Shown: positions 24,206 to 36,658, numbered from the stretch's first letter. The stretch is 64,000 nt of DNA from Paenibacillus sacheonensis (GCF_009909195.1 NZ_JAAAMU010000017.1:1-64000), one strand, 5' to 3'. Numbers and translations: made by a program. Notes: generated by a model not told the origin, from the sequence alone.

Positions 24206-24460
24206 TTACGCCGTGTACAGCAAATCCTCCATCATCGTGATGAGGCGCGTCCGCATTTGCTGCAGCCGCGCGGCAAGGCGTTCTACCCGGCCGCTGTTGT
24301 CCTGACGGACATCTATGGTATCGAAAGCTTGGCGAACGCAGCTGTAAGCTTCGTCCATTTGCAAAATTTCGTCGCTTTTCTCCAAGTTCCGATCATAAAT
24401 TCTTACCCGGTACAGCAGATCTTCCGTAGAATCCATCAATTGTTTATACATGTGGTTCAT
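24206..24460 (-). CDS. Small helical hypothetical protein
   Basis: 84 residues, start with GAGGAAG upstream. All helical and charged, no membrane segment, no known motif. It is likely a conserved small protein of the lineage. Function unknown. Confidence 0.5.
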   Translation of the reverse strand: MNHMYKQLMDSTEDLLYRVRIYDRNLEKSDEILQMDEAYSCVRQAFDTIDVRQDNSGRVERLAARLQQMRTRLITMMEDLLYTA

Positions 24461-24581
24461 ATTCGCTTCCTCGCATTCTATTCATTGTATTTGGACATGT
24501 CCATTCCTATGAAGTAAGTTAGCTTAATATAACCGCAATTTAAGATAAACGAAACAATCGATGGATGGAAAAAATGAAAAT

Positions 24582-24608
24582 AGGACCCTGCAATGGTCGC
24601 AGGGTCCT
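24582..24608 (-). terminator. Terminator of the pyr operon
   Basis: AGGACCCTGC (24582-24591) and GCAGGGTCCT (24599-24608) form a 10-bp perfect stem; on the minus strand it is followed by ATTTTCATTTTTT. It lies 36 bp after pyrE. Confidence 0.8.
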
Positions 24609-24643
24609 GATCATTATCGCTGGTTGAGGCCGGTAAAACCGGC

Positions 24644-25291
24644 CTAAACGCCGAAAGCCTGCGGATTTTCGCGCCACGCTTGGAGCAGCGCGATGTCGCT
24701 GCTTTGCACGATGCCATTCTCGGCCGCCACTTCGATCAGCGCGGAGTAATTCGACAGCGTCGCCAGCGGAATGCCTTCCTTGGCAAACGCCTCGAGCGCA
24801 TTCGCGAATTGGTACGTGAAAATCGCCACGATGCCCTGCACTTCGCAGCCGGCCTCCCGAACCGCGACCGCCGCTTTCAGCGAGCTGCCCCCGGTAGAGA
24901 TCAAATCCTCGATCAGCACGACCTTCTGTCCTGCTTCGTAATGGCCTTCGATCTGATTCGTCTTGCCGTGGCCTTTGGCCTTGTCGCGCACGTACAGCAT
25001 CGGCAGGTTAAGCTTGGACGCTACCCATGCCGCGTGCGGAATGCCCCCTGTCGCAATGCCCGCTACCGCTTGGCAGTCCGGGTATTGCGCGCGGATGATG
25101 GCCGCGAAGCCGTCCGCGATCAGCTCGCGGATGGCCGGGTACGACATCGTCAGCCGATTATCGCAATAGATCGGCGATTTCATGCCGGATGTCCACGTGA
25201 ACGGATCATTCGGGCGAAGCGCGACCGCATTGATCTCCAGCAGTCCTTTCGCGATCTCTCTCGGCAGTTGTTCCAGTGCGGATGTTGTCAT
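24644..25291 (-). CDS. pyrE: Orotate phosphoribosyltransferase
   Basis: 215 residues, normal for PyrE. It makes orotidine 5'-phosphate from orotate and PRPP in UMP synthesis. The PRPP loop V-L-I-E-D-L-I-S-T-G-G-S-S is present, as are the G-I-A-T-G-G-I-P and K-G-H-G segments. It starts directly after the pyrF stop. Confidence 0.95.
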   Translation of the reverse strand: MTTSALEQLPREIAKGLLEINAVALRPNDPFTWTSGMKSPIYCDNRLTMSYPAIRELIADGFAAIIRAQYPDCQAVAGIATGGIPHAAWVASKLNLPMLYVRDKAKGHGKTNQIEGHYEAGQKVVLIEDLISTGGSSLKAAVAVREAGCEVQGIVAIFTYQFANALEAFAKEGIPLATLSNYSALIEVAAENGIVQSSDIALLQAWRENPQAFGV

Positions 25292-26023
25292 CTATACCAG
25301 CTCCTCGATAATGGATTCCAATGCTTGTCTCGGATTCGCCGCAGCCGTGATCGGCCGGCCGATCACCATATAATCCGTCCCCTGCTCCAAAGCTTGGCGC
25401 GGAGTCATGATGCGCGATTGATCTCCGATGTCGGCGCCTGCCGGGCGGATGCCCGGGGTGATGGTCCGGAAGGACGTTCCGCAGGCCGCTTTGATGAGCT
25501 GCACTTCCTGCGGGGAAGCGACGACGCCGCCCAAACCGGCTTCATGCGCGAGTCGGGCATAGCGGACGACCGCATCCGCGACGGAGCCGCCGATGCCGAT
25601 CTCTTCGTTCAATACCGCCTGGCTCGTGCTGGTCAACTGCGTGACGGCAATCACGAGCGGACGATTCAGGCTCGAATCGCCCTGAAGCGCCTCTTCGACG
25701 CCTTCGAGCGCGGCGCTCATCATCGACGAACCCCCGGCGGCATGGACGTTGAATACGTCGACGCCAAGCTTCGTAATGCTGTTTGCGCCTCCCTTGACCG
25801 TATTCGGAATGTCGTGCATCTTCAGGTCCAGGAACACCTTGTAGCCGCGTGCCTTCAAGCCTGCGACAAAGCCCGGGCCAGCCGCGTAGAACAGCTGCAT
25901 CCCGACCTTCATGAAGCATGGAATTCCCTCGAGGCTGTTCACCAGCGCTTCCGCCGAAGCGGCATCCGGATAATCGAGCGCGACCATCACGCGGCCCGCT
26001 GCTTCTTCTCTGCTTAGCTTCAA
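25292..26023 (-). CDS. pyrF: Orotidine 5'-phosphate decarboxylase
   Basis: 243 residues. It decarboxylates OMP to UMP. The catalytic D-x-K-x-x-D motif is F-L-D-L-K-M-H-D-I-P-N-T. The start codon is TTG at 26023, with AAAGGAGG 8 bases before it. The intergenic gap from carB contains a double hairpin but no terminator T-run. Confidence 0.95.
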   Translation of the reverse strand: MKLSREEAAGRVMVALDYPDAASAEALVNSLEGIPCFMKVGMQLFYAAGPGFVAGLKARGYKVFLDLKMHDIPNTVKGGANSITKLGVDVFNVHAAGGSSMMSAALEGVEEALQGDSSLNRPLVIAVTQLTSTSQAVLNEEIGIGGSVADAVVRYARLAHEAGLGGVVASPQEVQLIKAACGTSFRTITPGIRPAGADIGDQSRIMTPRQALEQGTDYMVIGRPITAAANPRQALESIIEELV

Positions 26024-26043
26024 CCGTTACGCCTCCTTTGATT

Positions 26044-26088
26044 CGCTATGCCGTGCATAGCGAAAGCCTGCTTGGGGGCAGGCTTTCG
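26044..26088. repeat. Double hairpin between carB and pyrF
   Basis: CGCTATGC/GCATAGCG (26044-26062) and CGAAAGCCTGC/GCAGGCTTTCG (26061-26088) form two stems in the carB-pyrF gap. There is no T-run, so they may tune mRNA stability within the operon rather than end it. Confidence 0.45.
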
Positions 26089-26169
26089 CGGCGGCCGAAA
26101 TACGGCCATCTTGTAGCGATTCATTCAGTTGTTGTAATCATGGGATTCATTCAGATTACTGGAAGTCGC

Positions 26170-29100
26170 TTATTTCTTAGCCAGTACGGGCATCGGACGC
26201 GAGGAGAAGTTGATGGTCTCCAGCATGTTCAGCAATGCGCGTACGGTATCCAGGGACGTCATGCAGACCACGCCGTTCTCGACCGCTTCCCGGCGGATAC
26301 GGAAGCCGTCGCGCTCCGGCGCCTTGCCTTTGGTAAGCGTATTGACGACGAAGTGCGCTTGGCCGTCGCGGATAAGATCCAAGATGTTCGGCGAGCCTTC
26401 GCTCAGCTTGTTCACCGTCTTCACGCGCAGACCGGCTTCTTCCAAGGCCGTAGCCGTGCCGCCCGTCGCGATGATGTTGTAGCCCAGCTCGTAGAAGCCG
26501 CGCAGGATTTCGATCGCTTCCGGTTTATCCTTGTCGGCAACCGTCGCGATGATGGAGCCCGTCGGCGGGATACGCATGCCCGCTCCTACGAGGCCTTTAT
26601 ACAGCGCCTTCGCGTAATGCTGATCGCGGCCCATAACCTCGCCCGTCGATTTCATTTCCGGCGTCAGCGTCGGGTCGACGCGGCGCAGCTTGGCAAAGGA
26701 GAAGACCGGTACTTTGACCGAGACGTACTCGTCTTCCGGCCACAGGCCTTCCGTGTAACCGAGATCTGTCAGCTTCGTGCCGAGAATCGCCTGAGTAGCG
26801 AGGTTCGCCATCGGAATGTTCGTCACTTTGCTGAGGAACGGAACCGTACGCGAGGAGCGCGGGTTAACCTCGATGACGTACACTTCGTCCTGGAAGATGA
26901 CGAACTGGATGTTGACCAAGCCGATAACGTTCAGGCCGCGCGCGATTTTGATCGTGATGTCGACCATCTTCTGCTGCAGTTCCTGCGAGATCGATTGCGG
27001 CGGGTATACCGCGATGGAATCGCCGGAGTGAACGCCAGCGCGCTCGACATGCTCCATGATGCCCGGGATCAGCACGGTATCGCCGTCGCAGATCGCGTCG
27101 ACTTCCGCTTCTTTGCCCAGCATGTAACGGTCGATCAGGACCGGATGCTCCGGATTGATCTTCACGGCTTGCACCATGTACGTCAGCAGCTCTTCATCGG
27201 AGTAGACGATTTCCATTGCGCGGCCGCCGAGGACGTACGATGGACGTACCAGCACCGGATAACCGAGGCCTTGCGCAACCGCGACTGCGGCATCAACGGA
27301 CGTCACGGTCGAACCTTGCGGCTGCGGAACGTTCAGCTCGCGAAGCAGCGCTTCGAATTTCTTGCGGTCCTCTGCCGCGTCGATGCTCTCCAAGCTGGAG
27401 CCGAGGATGCGAACGCCGGCTTTCGTCAGCGGAGCCGCGAGGTTAATCGCCGTTTGGCCGCCGAACTGCACGATGACGCCGATCGGTTTCTCTTGCTCGA
27501 TAACGTTCATGACGTCTTCGAAGAAAAGCGGTTCGAAGTATAGACGGTCGGACGTGCTGAAATCCGTCGAGACCGTTTCCGGGTTGTTGTTGATGATGAC
27601 CGCTTCGTAGCCGGCCTTCTGAATCGCCCACACCGCGTGGACCGTCGAGTAGTCGAACTCGATGCCCTGGCCGATCCGGATCGGACCCGAACCGAGCACG
27701 AGTACTTTCTGCTTGTCGGTTTCCGTAACTTCGTTCTCAACCTCGTAGGTCGAGTAGTAGTACGGCGTCGTCGCTTCGAATTCTGCCGCGCAGGTATCCA
27801 CCATTTTGTAAACCGGCTTGAGACCATGCTCCAGACGATACGCACGGATGTCGTACTCGTTCGTATGCGTCGAGTGACCGCCTTCGCGGCGGATTTCGGC
27901 GATGGAACGGTCCGAGAACCCTTTGCGTTTCGCTTGGTACAGCTGTTCTTTCGTCAAGATAGTCGCTCCGCGAAGCTGGGCTTCGAACGCTACGATGCCT
28001 TCCAGCTTGTCGAGGAACCACCAGTCGATGTTGGTCAGGTCTTGAATTTCCTGCAGCTTGTACCCGCGGCGGAAGGCTTCCGCGACCAGGAACATGCGCT
28101 CGTCGTCGGGCTTTTGCAGGCGAACCTTCAAGACGTCTTCCGTAAGCTCTCCTGCATCCTTGAGGTGAATGCGATGGGTGCCGATTTCGAGCGAGCGAAC
28201 CGCTTTGTGAATGGATTCCTCGAACGTGCGTCCGATTGCCATGACTTCGCCGGTCGCTTTCATTTGCGTGCCAAGCTTGCGGTTGGCGGAAATGAATTTA
28301 TCGAACGGCCAGCGCGGGATTTTGGATACGATGTAATCCAGCGTCGGCTCGAAGCAGGCGTACGTTTGTCCCGTTACCGGGTTGACGATTTCGTCCAACG
28401 TGTAGCCGATTGCGATCTTGGCCGCCATCTTGGCGATCGGATAGCCGGTCGCTTTGGAAGCCAGCGCCGAAGAGCGGCTTACGCGCGGATTCACTTCGAT
28501 GACGTAGTATTGGAAGCTGAACGGATCCAGCGCGAACTGTACGTTGCAGCCGCCTTCGATGTTCAGCGCGCGAATGATCTTCAGCGACGCCGAGCGGAGC
28601 ATTTGATACTCGCGGTCGGACAGCGTTTGGCTTGGCGCTACGACGATAGAATCGCCGGTATGTACGCCGACGGGGTCGAAGTTCTCCATGTTGCACACGA
28701 CGATGCAGTTATCGTTCGCATCGCGCATGACTTCGTATTCGACTTCTTTCATACCCGCGATCGATTTCTCGATGAGGCATTGGCTGATCGGGCTGTAACG
28801 GATACCGGATGCGACCGTTTCCCGCAGCTCGACTTCGTCCGCGCAGATGCCGCCGCCTGTTCCGCCAAGCGTATAAGCCGGGCGAACGATGATCGGGTAA
28901 CCGATCTCGTTGGCGAAGACAACCGCTTCTTCGACCGTCGTCACGATGACGCTCTCCGGCACGGGCTGCTCCAATTCGCGCATCAGGTCACGGAACAAGT
29001 CGCGGTCTTCCGCTTTCTCGATCGCCGTCAGCTGCGTGCCGAGCAATTGCACGTTCTCGCGTTCCAGTACGCCTGCGCGCGCCAGCTCGACGGCCATATT

Positions 29101-29388
29101 CAGACCGGTTTGTCCGCCGAGCGTCGGAAGCAATCCGTCCGGACGCTCTTGACGGATGATCTGCGTGACGAAGTCCAGCGTGATCGGCTCGATGTATACT
29201 TTATCCGCCATGTTGGTGTCGGTCATGATCGTGGCAGGGTTGCTGTTGATCAGGACGACCTCGTAGCCTTCTTCTTTCAATGCTTGGCAAGCTTGCGTGC
29301 CGGCGTAGTCAAATTCAGCCGCCTGTCCGATAACGATCGGGCCGGAACCGATAACGAGGATTTTTTTGAGTTTGTTATTTCTGGGCAT
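26170..29388 (-). CDS. carB: Carbamoyl-phosphate synthase, large subunit
   Basis: 1072 residues, the normal length. Two homologous ATP-grasp halves and a C-terminal MGS-like regulatory domain (I-A-T-V-A-D-K-D-K...G-G-T-A-T) are present. It forms carbamoyl phosphate with CarA. Its ATG lies 14 bp inside the end of carA. Confidence 0.95.
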   Translation of the reverse strand: MPRNNKLKKILVIGSGPIVIGQAAEFDYAGTQACQALKEEGYEVVLINSNPATIMTDTNMADKVYIEPITLDFVTQIIRQERPDGLLPTLGGQTGLNMAVELARAGVLERENVQLLGTQLTAIEKAEDRDLFRDLMRELEQPVPESVIVTTVEEAVVFANEIGYPIIVRPAYTLGGTGGGICADEVELRETVASGIRYSPISQCLIEKSIAGMKEVEYEVMRDANDNCIVVCNMENFDPVGVHTGDSIVVAPSQTLSDREYQMLRSASLKIIRALNIEGGCNVQFALDPFSFQYYVIEVNPRVSRSSALASKATGYPIAKMAAKIAIGYTLDEIVNPVTGQTYACFEPTLDYIVSKIPRWPFDKFISANRKLGTQMKATGEVMAIGRTFEESIHKAVRSLEIGTHRIHLKDAGELTEDVLKVRLQKPDDERMFLVAEAFRRGYKLQEIQDLTNIDWWFLDKLEGIVAFEAQLRGATILTKEQLYQAKRKGFSDRSIAEIRREGGHSTHTNEYDIRAYRLEHGLKPVYKMVDTCAAEFEATTPYYYSTYEVENEVTETDKQKVLVLGSGPIRIGQGIEFDYSTVHAVWAIQKAGYEAVIINNNPETVSTDFSTSDRLYFEPLFFEDVMNVIEQEKPIGVIVQFGGQTAINLAAPLTKAGVRILGSSLESIDAAEDRKKFEALLRELNVPQPQGSTVTSVDAAVAVAQGLGYPVLVRPSYVLGGRAMEIVYSDEELLTYMVQAVKINPEHPVLIDRYMLGKEAEVDAICDGDTVLIPGIMEHVERAGVHSGDSIAVYPPQSISQELQQKMVDITIKIARGLNVIGLVNIQFVIFQDEVYVIEVNPRSSRTVPFLSKVTNIPMANLATQAILGTKLTDLGYTEGLWPEDEYVSVKVPVFSFAKLRRVDPTLTPEMKSTGEVMGRDQHYAKALYKGLVGAGMRIPPTGSIIATVADKDKPEAIEILRGFYELGYNIIATGGTATALEEAGLRVKTVNKLSEGSPNILDLIRDGQAHFVVNTLTKGKAPERDGFRIRREAVENGVVCMTSLDTVRALLNMLETINFSSRPMPVLAKK

Positions 29389-30520
29389 ATTGCAGTTCTC
29401 CTCTCAATGACGCCGCCAATTGAGCTTGACGCGGTTTTTGCGGGTTGTTTCGTTTCGTCTCGCGGATCATGTCCAGGAATTGATCGAACAAGTAGCTGTT
29501 ATCCAGCGGTCCAGGTGCCGCTTCCGGATGGTACTGCACGGAGAAGGCAGGGAATTCCGCGTGCTTCAAGCCTTCGATCGTCCGGTCGTTGTTATTGATA
29601 TGCGTCACTTCCAGCTTCGTTCCCGCGACCGTCTCTTCCAGAACGGTATAGCCATGGTTCTGCGAAGTGATGTAGCAGCGGTTCGTCGCCAGATCTTTAA
29701 CGGGATGGTTGCCGCCGCGATGGCCGAATTTCAACTTCGCCGTATCCGCGCCGCATGCAAGAGCGAACAGCTGGTGGCCGAGGCAGATCCCGAAGATCGG
29801 ATACTCGCCAAGCAGTTCTTGAATCATTTTCACGGCATGCGGGACGTCTTTCGGGTCGCCGGGGCCGTTGGACAGCTGAATGCCGTCCGGGTTCAGGCGG
29901 CGGATCTGCTCGGCTGTCGTATCATGCGGAACGACGACGACGTCGCAGCCGCGCTTCGTCAGCTCGCGCAGAATGCCGCTCTTCGCGCCGTAGTCCACGA
30001 GCACGATACGCTCGCGTTCGCCGGGGCTCGTGAAGATGCTTTTCGTCGACGTGCGGGCGACTTGATCGCGCATCAGCGGCGTAACGGACAGGCGCTCCTG
30101 CAATTCTTCGACACGCTCGTTGCCCGTCGTCAGGATGCCTTTCATCGTGCCGTGATGGCGAAGGATACGGGTCAGCATCCGGGTATCGATCTCGCTGATG
30201 CCGATGATGCCGTGTTCTTTCAGCAGGCCGTCGATCGAATATTGCGCTCTCCAGTTGCTTGGAATCGGTTCGTGGCGGCGTACGACGAAGCCGTGGATGA
30301 ATGGAGCAACCGTCTCGAAATCATCGCGCGTGATGCCGTAGTTGCCGATGAGCGGGTAGGTCATGGACACGATTTGTCCGCAGTAGGACGGATCCGAGAG
30401 CACCTCTTGGTAGCCTGTAATGCCTGTATTAAATACGACTTCGCCGCTGGACTGTCCTTCGGCGCCAAATCCAAGGCCCGTAAACAGCGTGCCGTCTTCC
30501 AATAACAATCTTGCTTGCAT
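29375..30520 (-). CDS. carA: Carbamoyl-phosphate synthase, small subunit
   Basis: 381 residues from the ATG at 30520 with AGGAG upstream; longer frames are spurious. The glutaminase triad begins with Cys in G-I-C-L-G-H-Q-L, and the His and Glu occur in Q-Y-H-P-E-A. It supplies ammonia to CarB. Located between pyrC and carB, so a pyrimidine-regulated enzyme. Confidence 0.95.
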   Translation of the reverse strand: MQARLLLEDGTLFTGLGFGAEGQSSGEVVFNTGITGYQEVLSDPSYCGQIVSMTYPLIGNYGITRDDFETVAPFIHGFVVRRHEPIPSNWRAQYSIDGLLKEHGIIGISEIDTRMLTRILRHHGTMKGILTTGNERVEELQERLSVTPLMRDQVARTSTKSIFTSPGERERIVLVDYGAKSGILRELTKRGCDVVVVPHDTTAEQIRRLNPDGIQLSNGPGDPKDVPHAVKMIQELLGEYPIFGICLGHQLFALACGADTAKLKFGHRGGNHPVKDLATNRCYITSQNHGYTVLEETVAGTKLEVTHINNNDRTIEGLKHAEFPAFSVQYHPEAAPGPLDNSYLFDQFLDMIRETKRNNPQKPRQAQLAASLRGELQYAQK

Positions 30521-30555
30521 CCGTATCACTCCTGTTATCAAGTTGCGTGCTTCTC

Positions 30556-31845
30556 TTATTGTTCCGACCAAACGAGGCTGCCGTTCACGATTGTCGCCGT
30601 CGGCCAGCCGAAGAGCTTCCAGCCGCCGAATGGCGTATTCTTTCCTTTGGAAGCGAACGTTTCCGGTTTCACTTCGCGTTCGTTCTCCAAGTCCACGATG
30701 GTCAGATCGGCAGGCGCGCCGACATTCAGTACGCCGCTCTGCAGGCCGAATACCCGAGCGGGATCCGAAGTCATCCGTTGGAGCAGGAAGCCGAGCGTCC
30801 ATCTGCCCGTGCGGACGAATCGGGTGTACAGCAGCGGGAAAGCCGTCTCGAACCCGGTGATGCCGAACGGTGCCAGCAGCATGCCTTTCGCTTTCTCTTC
30901 CGCGCTGTGCGGCGCGTGGTCGGTGACGATGATGTCGAGCGTACCGTCTTGCAAGCCTTCGATGACCGCTTGTACGTCTCGCGGCGTACGGAGCGGAGGG
31001 TTCATTTTCCAGTTCGCGTCCATGCCGGGAATATCTTCGTCCGACAGAATCAGATGGTGCGGGCATACCTCGGCGGTCACGTTAATGCCGAACTGCTTCG
31101 CATGCCGGATCAATCGAACCGACTGCTCGGTGCTGACGTGGCAGACATGATAGTGCACGCCCGTTGCTTCCGCCAGCAGGATGTCGCGGCCGACGTGAAT
31201 CGCTTCGGATTCGTTCGGGATGCCCTTGAGGCCGTTCGCCGCAGCGAATTTGCCTTCGGTAACCGCGGCGCCCACGACGAGCGAATCATCCTCGCAGTGC
31301 GCGATGACCGGCATATTCATGGAAGCCGCCAGCTTCATGGCATCTTTCATCATTTGCGCGTTCTGCACGCCTACGCCGTCGTCCGTGAAGCCGACCGCGC
31401 CCGCTTCCTTCAGGGCGGCGAAATCCGTCAGTTCGCGTCCCAGCTCGTTCTTCGTGATGGCCGCATACGGCAGCACGTTGACGATTCCCGCGCTTGCCGC
31501 TTTATCGAGAATGTAGCGGACCGTTTCCGCCGTGTCCGTGACCGGCCGCGTGTTCGGCATGCAGGCGATCGTCGTGAAGCCCCCTGCGGCCGCCGAGCGC
31601 GTGCCGCTCGCAATGTCTTCCTTATATTCGAAACCCGGCTCGCGCAGATGCACATGCATATCGATGAAGCCTGCGGAGACCAGCTTGCCGTTCGCGTCGA
31701 TCGTATCGTGCCCGTTCGTATCCGGTCGTCCTGCGGCTGCATCCTCGATCTGAGCGATGACGCCTTCCGCAATGCGGATATGCTTCAATTCCGTTTCACC
31801 CGTCGTTTCGTTCCATACCAAGCCGTTTAAAATCCAAGTTGCCAT
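30556..31845 (-). CDS. pyrC: Dihydroorotase
   Basis: 429 residues, normal length. Metal-binding H-V-H-L-R-E-P-G and substrate motif F-T-T-I-A-C-M-P-N-T are present. Cyclises carbamoyl aspartate to dihydroorotate. Start with AAAGGAG. Confidence 0.95.
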   Translation of the reverse strand: MATWILNGLVWNETTGETELKHIRIAEGVIAQIEDAAAGRPDTNGHDTIDANGKLVSAGFIDMHVHLREPGFEYKEDIASGTRSAAAGGFTTIACMPNTRPVTDTAETVRYILDKAASAGIVNVLPYAAITKNELGRELTDFAALKEAGAVGFTDDGVGVQNAQMMKDAMKLAASMNMPVIAHCEDDSLVVGAAVTEGKFAAANGLKGIPNESEAIHVGRDILLAEATGVHYHVCHVSTEQSVRLIRHAKQFGINVTAEVCPHHLILSDEDIPGMDANWKMNPPLRTPRDVQAVIEGLQDGTLDIIVTDHAPHSAEEKAKGMLLAPFGITGFETAFPLLYTRFVRTGRWTLGFLLQRMTSDPARVFGLQSGVLNVGAPADLTIVDLENEREVKPETFASKGKNTPFGGWKLFGWPTATIVNGSLVWSEQ

Positions 31846-31866
31846 CGTTGTTCTCCTTTCGACCCG

Positions 31867-32769
31867 TTAGGTCAGTGCCCGTTCGATCACGGCCATCCGG
31901 ATCGGTACGCCGTTTTGCATTTGCGGGAAGATGCGCGACTGTCCATGCTCCACTAGCTCATCGTCGATCTCGACGCCCCGGTTGATCGGTGCCGGGTGCA
32001 TGATGATGGCATGCGGCGCGATGCGCGATGCCCGTTCAACCGTCAACCCGTACTGCTCGCGATATGCCTCGGGCGTTCCCATCATGCCCGATTCATGACG
32101 CTCCAGCTGCACGCGCAGCATCATGATGACGTCCGCCTTCAGCGCCTCTTCCATCGAGACCAGCGGTGCGTTCAACTCCGGTGCCGACATGTTGCCCGGC
32201 GCGCAGAATTGAACCTTGGCACCGAATTTTTGCAGCGCGTACAGATTCGAGCGTGCGACGCGGCTGTGCTGAATGTCACCGATAATCGACACCGTCAGTC
32301 CTCGCAGCTCGCCGAACTGCTTGCGCATCGTGTACAGATCGAGCAGCGCCTGCGTCGGATGCTCGTTATTGCCGTCGCCCGCGTTAATCAGCGGTACGTT
32401 GATCTTCGTCGCCAGCTCGGCCAGAACGCCGTTCGGCTTGAGACGGATAATTCCGGCGTCGATGCCCATCGATTCCAAGGTCCGGACCGTATCGTAGATC
32501 GATTCGCCCTTCTGGACGCTGGATACGGCGGCCGAGAAGTTCAACACTTCGGCGCCAAGGCGTTTCTCCGCGACTTCGAAGGAGAACCGTGTCCTTGTAC
32601 TATTCTCGAAAAACATGTTTGCGATAAATTTACCTTGCAGAACCGGCTCGATCTTATTCGGGCTGGCTTCCCAGTATGCCGCTCGGGTCAAGATCGATTC
32701 GATCTCTTCCTTGCTTAATTCCTTCAGACCAAGCAAACTTCGCTGCTTGACCATCGTTGCCATCGCCAT
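31867..32769 (-). CDS. pyrB: Aspartate carbamoyltransferase catalytic chain
   Basis: 300 residues. Carbamoyl-phosphate loop F-F-E-N-S-T-R-T-R is present, along with a normal C-terminal aspartate-binding half (M-H-P-A-P-I-N-R-G). No PyrI subunit gene is present, as usual in Bacillales. Preceded by AAGGGGG. Confidence 0.95.
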   Translation of the reverse strand: MAMATMVKQRSLLGLKELSKEEIESILTRAAYWEASPNKIEPVLQGKFIANMFFENSTRTRFSFEVAEKRLGAEVLNFSAAVSSVQKGESIYDTVRTLESMGIDAGIIRLKPNGVLAELATKINVPLINAGDGNNEHPTQALLDLYTMRKQFGELRGLTVSIIGDIQHSRVARSNLYALQKFGAKVQFCAPGNMSAPELNAPLVSMEEALKADVIMMLRVQLERHESGMMGTPEAYREQYGLTVERASRIAPHAIIMHPAPINRGVEIDDELVEHGQSRIFPQMQNGVPIRMAVIERALT

Positions 32770-32784
32770 GTTGTAGTTTCCCCC

Positions 32785-33525
<741 letters not shown>

Positions 33526-33591
33526 TAAAGGTACTGCTGTTTATCAAAAGAATTATGTCACATTCGACAAATGATGTCAATGATCTTTTGA

Positions 33592-34827
33592 CTACAGGCT
33601 CAATTTCGTGATCCGTTCTACCGCTTTTTCCGTATTTTCCCGGCTGCCGAACGCCGTCAGGCGGAAGTAGCCTTGACCGGCTTGACCGAAGCCGACGCCC
33701 GGCGTACCCACGATATTCGCCTCCGACAGCAGTTTGTCGAAGAAAGCCCAGGAATCGAAACCGTTTGGCGTCTTCAGCCAGATATAAGGCGCATTCACGC
33801 CGCCGAATACGTCCAGCCCGAGCGATGCAAGGCCGTCGCGGATAATGCCGGCGTTCGTCATGTAGTAGTCGATGATCGCATTGATCTGCGCTTTGCCTTC
33901 CGGCGTATAGATAGCCGCGGCACCGCGCTGCGTTACATAAGAGACGCCATTGAATTTAGTTGTGTGGCGGCGGTTCCACAGATCGTTCACAAGAACGACG
34001 TTGCCCTCCGCGTCCTTCGCTTTCAGCTCGCGGGGAACGACCGTGTAGGCGCAGCGAACGCCCGTGAAGCCGGCTGTCTTCGAGAAGCTGCGGAATTCGA
34101 TGGCGACTTCCTTCGCGCCTTCGATTTCGTAGATGGAGCGCGGCACGTCCGCTTCCTGGATGAATGCCTCGTACGCGGAATCGTAGAGGATGATGCAGTT
34201 GTTTGCCTTCGCGAAGTCAACCCATACCTTCAGTTCCGCCTTGGTCAGCGTCATGCCCGTCGGATTGTTCGGGTAGCACAGGTAGATGAGATCGACCTTT
34301 CGATCCGGAAGGCTTGGCGTGAAGTTGTTCGACGCGTCGCACTTCAGGTATACGATGTTCTCGTATTGATTCGTTTCTTTATTGAAATTACCGGAACGGC
34401 CTGCCATAACGTTCGTGTCCACGTATACGGGATATACAGGGTCTTGAACGGCAACGACCGCGTCCTGGCTGAAAATTTCTTGAATGTTGCCGACATCGCA
34501 TTTGGAACCGTCGCTGACGAATACTTCGTTCGTCGCGATATCGATGCCGCGTGCTTTGTAGTCGTTGTTGATGATTTCATTGATCAGGAAGTCATAGCCT
34601 TGCTCCGGGCCGTACCCGCGGAACGTCGTTGGGTTGGCGAGCTCGTCGACGGCATCGTGCATCGCTTTCGTAATGGCGTCCGGCAGGCCTCGCGTCACAT
34701 CGCCAATGCCAAGGCTGATGATTTGGGCATTCGGATTGTCTTGAATGAATTTCGTGCGGCGTTTTGCGATTTCGGAGAAGAGGTAACTTCCCTGCAGCTG
34801 TGTATAGTGATGGTTAATTTGCGTCAT
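33592..34827 (-). CDS. dapL: LL-diaminopimelate aminotransferase
   Basis: 411 residues from the ATG at 34827 with GGGTGAG upstream; a GTG five codons earlier is possible. PLP lysine in [12 protein letters not shown], and other DapL-type segments (Y-P-N-N-P-T-G, Y-D-S-A-Y-E). Makes LL-DAP from tetrahydrodipicolinate in one step, bypassing the acetylase/succinylase routes, for lysine and cell wall. Confidence 0.93.
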   Translation of the reverse strand: MTQINHHYTQLQGSYLFSEIAKRRTKFIQDNPNAQIISLGIGDVTRGLPDAITKAMHDAVDELANPTTFRGYGPEQGYDFLINEIINNDYKARGIDIATNEVFVSDGSKCDVGNIQEIFSQDAVVAVQDPVYPVYVDTNVMAGRSGNFNKETNQYENIVYLKCDASNNFTPSLPDRKVDLIYLCYPNNPTGMTLTKAELKVWVDFAKANNCIILYDSAYEAFIQEADVPRSIYEIEGAKEVAIEFRSFSKTAGFTGVRCAYTVVPRELKAKDAEGNVVLVNDLWNRRHTTKFNGVSYVTQRGAAAIYTPEGKAQINAIIDYYMTNAGIIRDGLASLGLDVFGGVNAPYIWLKTPNGFDSWAFFDKLLSEANIVGTPGVGFGQAGQGYFRLTAFGSRENTEKAVERITKLSL

Positions 34828-35029
34828 TTCGCGTAATCTCACCCTTCGATTCGGAGTTTATACTATGGTTCCATCATAGCGTACAGCAGGTCGCCCGCCA
34901 TATAAAGAATATAGTGAAAAGTTTGCACTATTCCGTATCTGGACAATAGCTGCACCGATCTCATCTCATTCGAGGGTGTAGGCGAATGCTGCATTCTCCG
35001 ACATCCGTCAGAGAACGCAAACCAATCGC

Positions 35030-36001
35030 CTATCGCTGCCGCAAAATCATCAATTCATGCTCCATATCCGGCGGAATCGGCGCTTGGAACTCCAAATATT
35101 CGCCGCTGCGGGGATGCACGAAGCCGAGCAATGCCGCATGGAGCGCTTGTCCTTTAAGTCCGATCGTTTTGTTTCGGCCATAGACGGGATCTCCGGCAAG
35201 CGGATGATCGATGTACTTCATATGGACGCGGATTTGATGCGTCCGTCCGGTTTCCAGCTGCAGCTCCAGCAGCGTATAATCGCCGAACCGCTCGACCACT
35301 TGAAAATGGGTGACCGCTTCCTTGCTGCCTTTATGAATGACCGTATATTGCTTGCGGTCCTTCGGATCCCGTCCGATCGGCGCGTCCACGGTTCCGTTCT
35401 CATGCGGCATGTTCCCATGCACGAGCGCCATGTATTTGCGCGTCACCGTATGGGCCTTCAACTGGGCAGCCAGCGAGGCATGCGCCAGGTCGTTCTTCGC
35501 GGCCATGATCAGTCCCGACGTATCCTTATCGATCCGGTGCACGATGCCCGGCCGCAGAACGCCGTTAATGCCGGAGAGATCCGTGCAGTGGTGCATCAGC
35601 GCATTCACGATCGTTCCCGTATAATGTCCCGGCGCGGGATGAACGACCATGCCTCGCGGCTTATTGATGACGATAACGTCGCTGTCTTCGTATACGATAT
35701 CTAGCGGAATCGCTTGCGGTTCTATCACGGCTTCCTCGGGTTCGGGCACAATAACCGTGACCACGTCGGCCACGGTTAGCTTGTAATTGGATTTGACCTC
35801 GCGGCCGTTTACGAGAACGGCGCCGTTCTTGATCCAATCCTGTACCTGCGTACGGGATACGGCCGCGCCGTCGTCCATGCTTTCGGTGACGTACTTGTCC
35901 AGCCTTTCGCCGGCATGTTCGTCGGCTGCCTCAAAGACCATGGGGTCCATGTCTTCACTGGATAAATTGATGTCCTTCGGATTCATTTCGTTCTTGTCCA
36001 T
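35030..36001 (-). CDS. RluD-family pseudouridine synthase
   Basis: 323 residues. N-terminal S4 domain (residues about 25-90), then the catalytic domain with H-R-I-D-K-D-T-S-G, including the active Asp. Known Bacillus YlyB orthologues sit directly after lspA, as here. Modifies uridines in rRNA; the exact site cannot be deduced. Confidence 0.9.
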   Translation of the reverse strand: MDKNEMNPKDINLSSEDMDPMVFEAADEHAGERLDKYVTESMDDGAAVSRTQVQDWIKNGAVLVNGREVKSNYKLTVADVVTVIVPEPEEAVIEPQAIPLDIVYEDSDVIVINKPRGMVVHPAPGHYTGTIVNALMHHCTDLSGINGVLRPGIVHRIDKDTSGLIMAAKNDLAHASLAAQLKAHTVTRKYMALVHGNMPHENGTVDAPIGRDPKDRKQYTVIHKGSKEAVTHFQVVERFGDYTLLELQLETGRTHQIRVHMKYIDHPLAGDPVYGRNKTIGLKGQALHAALLGFVHPRSGEYLEFQAPIPPDMEHELMILRQR

Positions 36002-36479
36002 TTGAATTTGAATCTCCGTTCTCGTTTTTGGATGTCAACAGCGCATCCAGCAATATCATGCCGACGCCGATGCAAATGCCGGAGTCCGCCAAATTGAATA
36101 TCGGGAATACATAACTGCCAAACGTAAACTGCAGAAAATCAACGACTTCTCCGTACAATAAACGGTCGATAAAGTTGCCGACCGCACCGCCAAGCACGAG
36201 TCCGAGCCCGGAAAGCAGCAATACTTTACCGGATTTGCGGTTCTTCATCAAATACCAAACGATGCCGGCGACGACGATCAACGTGATGATCAGGAACAAC
36301 GTTCGTTTCTCCTGCAAAATGCTGAAGGCCGCTCCCTTGTTCCGTATGGAGGTAATGATAAAGAAATCGCCAAGCACATGCTTCGTCTCGTACATCGCCA
36401 AGCTATGTTCGACCCACTTCTTACTCGCATAATCGACGACGAGCACAAAAACCGCCAGCCAATAATAATAAAATTTCAC
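35955..36479 (-). CDS. lspA: Lipoprotein signal peptidase (signal peptidase II)
   Basis: 174 residues from a GTG at 36479 (AAGGGGG upstream). Four membrane helices; the catalytic aspartates lie in G-N-F-I-D-R and N-L-A-D-S-G. Cleaves prolipoproteins such as MetQ and the solute-binding protein of this window. The end overlaps the next gene by 47 bp, with a polar C-terminal tail longer than usual. Confidence 0.92.
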   Translation of the reverse strand: MKFYYYWLAVFVLVVDYASKKWVEHSLAMYETKHVLGDFFIITSIRNKGAAFSILQEKRTLFLIITLIVVAGIVWYLMKNRKSGKVLLLSGLGLVLGGAVGNFIDRLLYGEVVDFLQFTFGSYVFPIFNLADSGICIGVGMILLDALLTSKNENGDSNSNGQERNESEGHQFIQ

Positions 36480-36658
36480 GCCATATGCCCCCTTATCCCC
36501 CACATTGTAGCATATCCCATTATCATTCGACCAGCGCGTTTCCGCTTCTTCCTGCCAGCGCATCCATGATTGTCCGCCGCTAAAAACCGCTTGCGATGCG
36601 TAAGCTAACGGCACAGCATGAATGACAATCCGCTCCCATGAAAGAAGGTAACTCACCG

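Noticed and set aside
26170..29598. Very long plus-strand frames opposite carB
   Set aside because: Antisense shadows of carB caused by codon composition; Arg/Asp-rich and without motifs.
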